A stretch of DNA of 64,000 nt from Saururus chinensis (Eukaryota > Streptophyta > Magnoliopsida > Piperales > Saururaceae). Positions 58,284-64,000 of the stretch are shown piece after piece. Under the pieces are notes generated by a model. The model had not been told where the DNA came from, did not search any database, and saw only the letters and a list, made by a program, of their open reading frames with translations. Made by a program: the position numbers and the translations under genes. How positions within the stretch are numbered: the stretch's first letter is position 1; every line of letters begins with the position of its first letter. The DNA is taken from positions 40,233,351-40,297,350 of the forward strand of contig CP141140.1 in assembly GCA_035235625.1 (NCBI GenBank). The letters are read 5' to 3'.

Positions 58284-58904
58284 ACGGATAATGAATGAAA
58301 AATCCGGCGGATTGGAGGTGTTGCAAAGGAGGGATAATAAGATTTGGAGCTTTCCGTGTGGCTTCTTTGTCTTAGTCTTTGTCAACTTTAGTTTTTATCC
58401 GCGGTAGCAGCGCGGAAAATCGGATTTGAATAAGGAAAATGATGTGTCAAATTTTCGACTTGGATTCTTAAATATAAATAGTTAAGAAGGACCGGTCGCT
58501 TATGAGGAGCCGCTGGCTGGCCCGGCTATGGGGCACGAAAATTTTTGAAGAACGCAATCCGGCAGGTCGAGAACACTATAAAAATATTTTTCTATATTTC
58601 TTTGCCCAGGATATAAATATTTTATATCTTTTAAATTTTATTACTTAATTTTATATAATTTAATTTGGGATAAAATTTGGGTCATATATAAATTTATATT
58701 TAAGTTTTTATCTTATTAACAAATAGTAAAAAAGAAAAGAGCATCATTTTAGTGGGAGGTATTATCGGTGACAAATTACTAACGATGGTTTATTAGAGTT
58801 ATATCACTGGTGACGACTCACTAATGGGTAGTGGAGGCGGTAAAAAAAAAATTTCTTCATTTTTTCCCTTTGCGGAAGCTTTTTTGGTCGAAAAAAATTA
58901 TCTT
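58284..58904. other. 3' flank of PGIP with traces of a CACTA-like end
   Basis: Mostly AT-rich. Near 58740-58850 words such as GGTGACAAATTACTAACGATGG and GGTGACGACTCACTAATGGGTAGTGG resemble CACTA subterminal repeats, but I see no defined terminus. Confidence 0.35.
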
Positions 58905-59985
58905 TTTATTGGTGCCAACAACCGATCATTTGGCATAATGGATAAAGTAACTCATAATATGATGTGGCTCATATTGCAACAATGATAATACGATATGTCA
59001 ATAATATGTTTTATTGATTATACAATATGTGTCATATTGTGATAACAATAACACACTATGTTCTTTGAGGCAATGATCGATAATATGATATGTTCTATAT
59101 CGTATATACGATATCACGACATGTCAACAATACATATTATTGATAATACAATATGCTCTATATCGTGTATACAATAACACGGTATTCGTCATATCGTGTT
59201 GACAATAACACAATTTGTTCTTTGAGTCAACAACCAATAATACGATATGCTTCATATTGTATATACGATAACATGGTATTCCCAATATAGTGTTAATAAT
59301 AACACAATATTCCCAATATAGTGTTAACGATAACACAATATGTGTTATTTGAGCCAACTACCAAGAATACGATATGCTCCATATCGCATATACGATAACA
59401 CGATATTCGCCATATCATGTTGACAATAACACGATATATGTTCTTTAATTCAATGGTCAATTATACAATATGCTCTATATCACATATACGATAACATGAT
59501 ATGTCAATAATACATGTTATTGATAATACGATATAGTCCATATTGCATATACAATAACACGATATTCATCTTATTGTGTTCAAGATACCACGATATTCAC
59601 CACTGTATCGTGTTAATTATAACACAATGTGTTCTTAGCCAACAACTCATAATACGATTTACTCCATATCACATATACAATAACATGATATTCATCATAT
59701 GGTGTTAACAATAACACGATATGTGTTCTTTGAGTTAGCAGCCTATAATACGATATATCCCATATCACGTATACGATAACAAGATATTCACCATATAATG
59801 TTACCAATAACACAATATGTGTTCTTTGAGCCAATAACCAATAATATGATATGCTTCATATCATATATATACGATAACACAACATGTCAACAATACATAT
59901 TATTGATAATACGTTATACTCCATATCAAATATATGACAACACAATATGCGTTCTTTGCGCGTATTCAAAATTAAGACATTTGTA
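58905..59985. repeat. Palindrome-rich minisatellite (~95-bp basic unit)
   Basis: Units carry GTTCTTTGAG.CAAC.ACCAATAATACGATATGC, then TCCATATCGTATATACGATAACACGATATTC and CATATCGTGTTAACAATAACACAATATGT (each with variation). The TTCTTTGAG anchor recurs near 59061, 59219, 59346, 59443, 59633, 59728, 59821 and 59952. The steps are about 93-97 bp, with some longer composite units of 127-190 bp. Every unit contains inverted pairs around ATATCGT/ACGATAT. Confidence 0.85.
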
Positions 59986-61428
59986 AATATGTATACAAGT
60001 GTTTATCAAGTCAGAGTTGAAAGCCTCTAAGTTCTTATAGATGTTTACATAAGATGTTCTACATAATAAACTTGCATACAAAAAATCATACTAGGGTCCT
60101 TCTTTACACAATAAAGAAGGAGGCCATCAAGGCTATTATACAGTTGCCCTTCCTATGTATCCATATCCATCTCCACTGTTATATAACCTTGATCTCCCTA
60201 GCTAGTCCCTCATGATTCCTTTTTGGAGTTGCAGGTATCATCCTCTCCTTTGAAGGAATAAGTAATTTATGTGGTTAGAAATTTTTTAACAAAAATAAGA
60301 GAAGTGCGATCACCAATAAAGTGACAAAAGTTGACAATAACCAAACGGAAATCGAAATTCGTTGCTTATGGGAATCATTGGGAAAAAGTTACAAATCACT
60401 ACTGAACTCCGATCAACTCTTTACTTATGCGTCGTCGTGACTAGTTTACATGATTTATACCCTAAATCCAACTACAGGGGCATTTTAATCCAATTTTTTT
60501 AAAATATGTGTAAACTCAAGTTTTATAAACTATTTTTTACAAAATTAGAGAATATAAAATATTTACATCTTTGGCCAAGTAATATGAAAAAATCTCTAAA
60601 AATTATACATCACTTCACTCCATGATGAGGATGAAAGCATTACAAACGTACTTGTTGAACGATTTAACGAAGTTATTATCTACTTCACAAAAGGCCTAGT
60701 GGAACTCTTAAATATTTATGTTTTAAGACGTAAATTCAAATCAAAAACTAAATTTACTCATTTTTAAAAATATAAAAATTATTTACAAGTGTTAAATATT
60801 AAATGGACGTATCTCAAGGAATTTTAAATTTAAAAAGCCTTCAACGCTTTCAAATTTCAACCCATTTGAAATTGGGAAAAAAATCTTAAATCTTAGTAAC
60901 ACGACCATCTACCTCACACTTCTCTCTCTCCTCCACCATTTATCCATCGCCTCACTTATCCACCCTGTCCAGGCTTGCCCTATACGCCTTTCTCATCCCT
61001 CTGTCTTGTCCTTACCTTGCATCGCTTGATCCACCGCTCCACTTGTTTGCCACTCCCTCCATCGTATCATTCATTGGCTCGCCGAATCACCTGCCTCAAC
61101 CCTCCTTACTGCTCGAGCATCCTGGCTTCTTGTAGTGAAGTTGGGAAACCCTTTTCTAGATGCTTCACTATCCCGATGTTGCCACTGCCTAGACTCAACT
61201 CAACCTGCCTGTAACTCTGGCCCCCCGCCCTCTTCTAGTTGTCACCTCCATTTATACAACTCCTAATCGAATTTGGACAATGGTACATGGCGCCAGAGAG
61301 TCCTACATCTGCATGTTATTTCTCCATTGTTATTGCTTTGCATCATCTTGGGTTTGGTCGCTAATGTGTCAAAGGAGCTAGGAGGAAAGCTTCTGGCTTT
61401 TTCTATAATGATTACAATTTCATCGTCT
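59986..61428. other. Intergenic DNA, no gene recognised
   Basis: AT-rich to about 60900, then pyrimidine-rich to about 61230. Open frames in the latter are low in complexity. Nothing is supported as a gene. Confidence 0.35.
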
Positions 61429-61666
61429 GTTGCAAAAGAGCATGAATAGTGAACAAATGGTAAAAGATAGTATTTACATTAAAGTGTATAGCTATTTATA
61501 AATACAAGTATGTATTTCCCATTGGGGAATACACAGAGGATACAAGCATGAATTTCCACAAGGAGAGGATACAGTGACAAGTGGATGGTGGTGATGTCAA
61601 GGAGAGGGGAGTCCAGGATTGCCACTGTGACAAGGGAGGTGTCCTTAATAGCCTCCGGCAAACTCA
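61429..61666 (-). repeat. 3' LTR of the copia element
   Basis: On the plus strand it runs TGTTGCAAAAGAG to GGCAAACTCA. A TATA-like TATTTATAAATAG is on the minus strand at about 61493-61505. The pol frame's terminal TGA is formed by the first bases of the LTR (61666-61664). Its partner LTR is outside the window, so the left border rests on the TG dinucleotide only. Confidence 0.6.
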
Positions 61667-62225
61667 CGGTGGAGGTAGAACCATGGGTTTGGAGAGTAAC
61701 TGCTGAAACTGCTCGATGGAGAGAGGCTTGGTGAGGACATCAGCCACCTACTGAGCGGAGGGAGTATGCTGCACATCAATCTTGCCAGCTAAGACCTACT
61801 CCTGAACATAGTGATGATCATGTTTGATGTGCTTAGTTCGGGCATGGAACACCGGGTTGGCCGAGAGGGAAATAGCGGACTTGTTGTCACACCATAGGAT
61901 GGGGGTGGAGGGCAGGGACACTCGAAGGAAGGTGAGGACCATGCGGGCCCAAGTAATCTCAATGGTTGTGTTGGAAATAGCCCAATACTTGGCTTCGGTA
62001 GAGGAGAGGGCCACCATGTCTTGCTTCTTAGACTTTCAGAGAATGGGGTTGGGACCAAGGTAGAGGCAGTAATCGGGAAATGGACCGGCAATCAATGGGG
62101 TCACCTGCCCAATCGGAGTCGGAGAAGGCACAGAGGGCAAAATTGCCAGAGCGAAGGAGGAGCCCATGAGCGAAGGTACCTTTGAGGTAGCGAAGGATTC
62201 TTTTAACGGCTATGTAGTGAGAGGT
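61667..62225 (-). pseudogene. pol: RNase H of the copia element
   Basis: FSDSDWAGDPIDCRS (about 62130) holds the first catalytic aspartate. A frameshift near 62085 follows, and then VALSSTEAKYWAISN, ILWCDNKSAI and HARTKHIKHDHHYVQE in another frame. After a stop at 61796, VLAGKIDVQHTP and VADVLTKPL finish the domain, interrupted by another stop near 61750. The conserved D-E-D residues can be seen across the pieces. RNase H removes the RNA strand during cDNA synthesis; this copy cannot. Confidence 0.8.
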
Positions 62226-63178
62226 GGAGGGTTTGTGCATATGTTGACATACAAAGTTGGCGGCGTAGGCAATGTCAAGACGGGTGGAGGTGAGGTATTG
62301 TAAGGCGCCAACAATATTTTTTTAGTGAGAGGGGTCAAGAAAGGGTGGGACATGGGGATTGAGGGGAGGGCATTTGTAGGTGGTTGGGGTCAGAGATTCC
62401 TTACATTGGGACATGAAGGCACGAGCAAGGATATTAATGGCATATTGTGGTTGAGAGAGGAAGAGGCCTTTGAGGGTGCGGGTGACTTCTATGCTAATGA
62501 AGTGATGGAGGTTGCCAAGGTTTTTAATGGCAAAGGTGGAGCTTAGGAGGGAAATGACTTTCTGGATATAGGGGAGATGGTTGCCAGTGATGAGGATGTC
62601 ATTGACATAGAAGACAGGGATGGTGATGTGGGAACCTTGGGTGTGGAGGAAAAGGGAGGTATCGGCGTGACACAAGGTGAAACCAAGGGAGAGGAGGTAG
62701 GTTGAAATGAGAAGGTACCAAGCGTGAGGGGCTTGTTTAAAACTGTAGAGGGCTTTGTGGAGGCGACAAACATGGTTGGGCCGATGAACATCATGATAGC
62801 CAAGAGGTTGTTCCATGTAGAGTTCTTTGGAAAGAGTACCATGAAGGAAGGCGTTGAGTTCCTTGATGGGCCAAGAGTGGGTGATGGCGAGACATAGAAC
62901 AATCCGAACCATGTAAGGTTTAACCATAGGGCTAAACGTCTCATTGTAGTCAAGGCCTTCTTCTTGATGGAACCCTTTGGCAACAAGGCAGGCCTTGTAG
63001 CCAGAGATGGTCCCATTGGCATCACGCTTGACTTTGTAAGTCCAGTGGTAACCTATGATATTGAAGGAGGGCGGGGGAACCACTATGATCCAAGTGCCTT
63101 AGTTGTGGAGGGTTTTAATCTCCTCATCCATTGTGGCACACCACTCGGGAATGGAGGAAGCAATTTTGAAGGAAGAGG
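62226..63178 (-). pseudogene. pol: Reverse transcriptase of the copia element
   Basis: It begins with the block EWCATMDEEIKTLHN and a stop (about 63110), then TWIIVVPPPSFNIIGYHWTYK, YKACLVAKGFHQEEGLDY, ELYMEQPLGY and LHKALYSFKQAPHAWY. The catalytic box reads FYVNDILITG (about 62600), so the first aspartate of YVDD is asparagine. FAIKNLGNLHHF and GLFLSQPQYAINIL follow. A TAA at 62322-62324 is next, and HKPSTSHYIAVKRILRYLKGT resumes in the same frame. The enzyme would copy the RNA into cDNA, but the catalytic change and stops rule out function. Confidence 0.88.
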
Positions 63179-63179
63179 T

Positions 63180-64000
63180 TTAAGTTTGGGGAAGAGAGAG
63201 AGTGAGATGTGAAAAAGGGACACGAGGACACACGATCCCGGCTTTGCTACGAGTGATCATTGAGTGAGGGGGGAGAGGAGGGGAGGAGGGGGAGGGTTTC
63301 GGGGATAGGAGTGGGGAGAGGAATGGGAGAGGGTGGAGAGTGAGAAGGGGAGGGGAGAGAGGGGGAAGGGAGTGGGATGTATGTTGTGGGGGTGGATGGG
63401 GGGCAAGTAGGGAGGGGGAGGATGGAGTGATGGAGAAAGGATGGGAGATGGGGGTTGGGGGCTTTGGGGTAGGGAGGCGGCTGTGGTAAGGGAACTCATC
63501 TTTGCGAGGGCAATAATCGAGAAAAATGCATGGGATGGCCCGTGGGGATAGTTTATGGGAGGAATAGGGGCGGGTCCAAGGGAAGCAGTGACAACCAAAG
63601 GCCTTGAGGTGGGAGAAGTCGGGGGGAGTGTGAAAGAGGAGTTGGTAGGGAGAGAGGTTTTCTAGGGAGGGTGAGGGTAGGCGATTGATAGGGTAGGTGG
63701 TGGTGCAAGTAGCATCCACCCAATAGGAGAGAGGCATGTGGGCGTGGGAGAGGAGGGCGAGGGTAGTTTCGATGATGTGGCGGTGTTTTCTTTCGGCAAC
63801 GCCATTTTGTTTGGGGGTACGAGGGCACAAGGTTTGGTGGGGGATGCCATGAGAGGAGAGGTGGTGGTTGAGGTTTTCACCGCCATTGTCGGTGCGGAGG
63901 GTGGAAATGGTTTGGTGAAGGGTTCGTTCGTCCATGGCATGGAATAGGAGGAAGCATTTGGTGACGTCGGATTTGAGTTTGAGGGGGTAGAGCCAAGCGT
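63180..64000 (-). pseudogene. pol: Integrase of the copia element, C-terminal two thirds
   Basis: The protein reads LRTDNGGENLNHHLSSHGI, with the second catalytic aspartate, and PKQNGVAERKHRHIIE, with the catalytic glutamate. YPINRLPSPSLENLSPYQLL and FGCHCFPWTRPY are family landmarks. A long proline/serine-rich linker leads to MITRSKAGI, which in copia elements marks the passage to reverse transcriptase. It ends with TAA at 63180-63182 in the same frame as the following reverse transcriptase. The first part, including the zinc finger, lies outside the window. Confidence 0.85.

Larger units (their letters stand above)
61429..64000 (-). mobile_element. Ty1/copia retrotransposon, 3' part, degenerate
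   Basis: On the minus strand integrase (from the window edge), reverse transcriptase and RNase H are followed by a short 3' LTR at 61429-61666. Integrase before reverse transcriptase is the copia order. The 5' LTR and Gag lie beyond 64000. The short LTR and the motif set would fit the Ale/Retrofit group, though I cannot be certain. Several stops and one frameshift make it inactive. Confidence 0.85.

Noticed and set aside
62964..63947. Plus-strand open frames over the copia integrase
   Set aside because: They mirror the minus-strand polyprotein, whose motifs (DNGGE, QNGVAERKHR) are unmistakable.

Overview
The window looks like repeat-dense nuclear DNA of a flowering plant. Transposons that stopped at different times make up most of it, and no prokaryotic or viral gene organisation is present. 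The one near-complete host gene, a polygalacturonase-inhibitor, has very GC-rich third codon positions inside AT-rich surroundings. That hints at a monocot, but I cannot name a species.

Layout. 1-1864: exon-like pieces of an unidentified plant gene, including a transmembrane segment and a credible 3' terminal exon. 2255-7402: a CACTA-like end, a possible LTR fragment, two 5'-truncated LINEs (minus) and a Stowaway-like MITE. 7754-20196: a complete LTR retrotransposon (minus) with 1420-bp LTRs and a perfect CTAAT target duplication. Its Gag-protease resembles the Athila/Tat/Ogre group; it has no reverse transcriptase or integrase, and a 4.9-kb solo LTR (family X) is inserted in it. 20202-26734: host-like DNA with a 21-bp perfect hairpin, a BAHD acyltransferase fragment, a hAT-like MITE, a solo LTR of family Z and a CACTA-like end.

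26735-48634: a four-level nest. A small CACTA-like element holds a solo LTR (family Y). Y holds a second family X solo LTR, which carries a complete but dead Tekay/Del chromovirus, and a truncated copy of the Athila-like element, which carries a second Z solo LTR. The truncated copy is flanked by 123-bp direct repeats, far longer than an integrase makes. 50487-56930: an old Mutator-like element with 1.1-1.2 kb terminal inverted repeats and a broken MURA-type transposase. 57261-58283: a PGIP gene intact except for one in-frame TAG. 58905-59985: a minisatellite built from palindromic ATATCGTG-type words. 61429-64000: the 3' part of a degenerate Ty1/copia element (minus), running off the window.

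How it fits together: apart from the first gene and the PGIP gene, nothing looks likely to serve the host. LTR boundaries were fixed by TG...CA ends plus matching 5-bp duplications, so the order of insertions can be read directly. All identities and counts were made by eye. I could run no alignment, so family names rest on recognised motifs.
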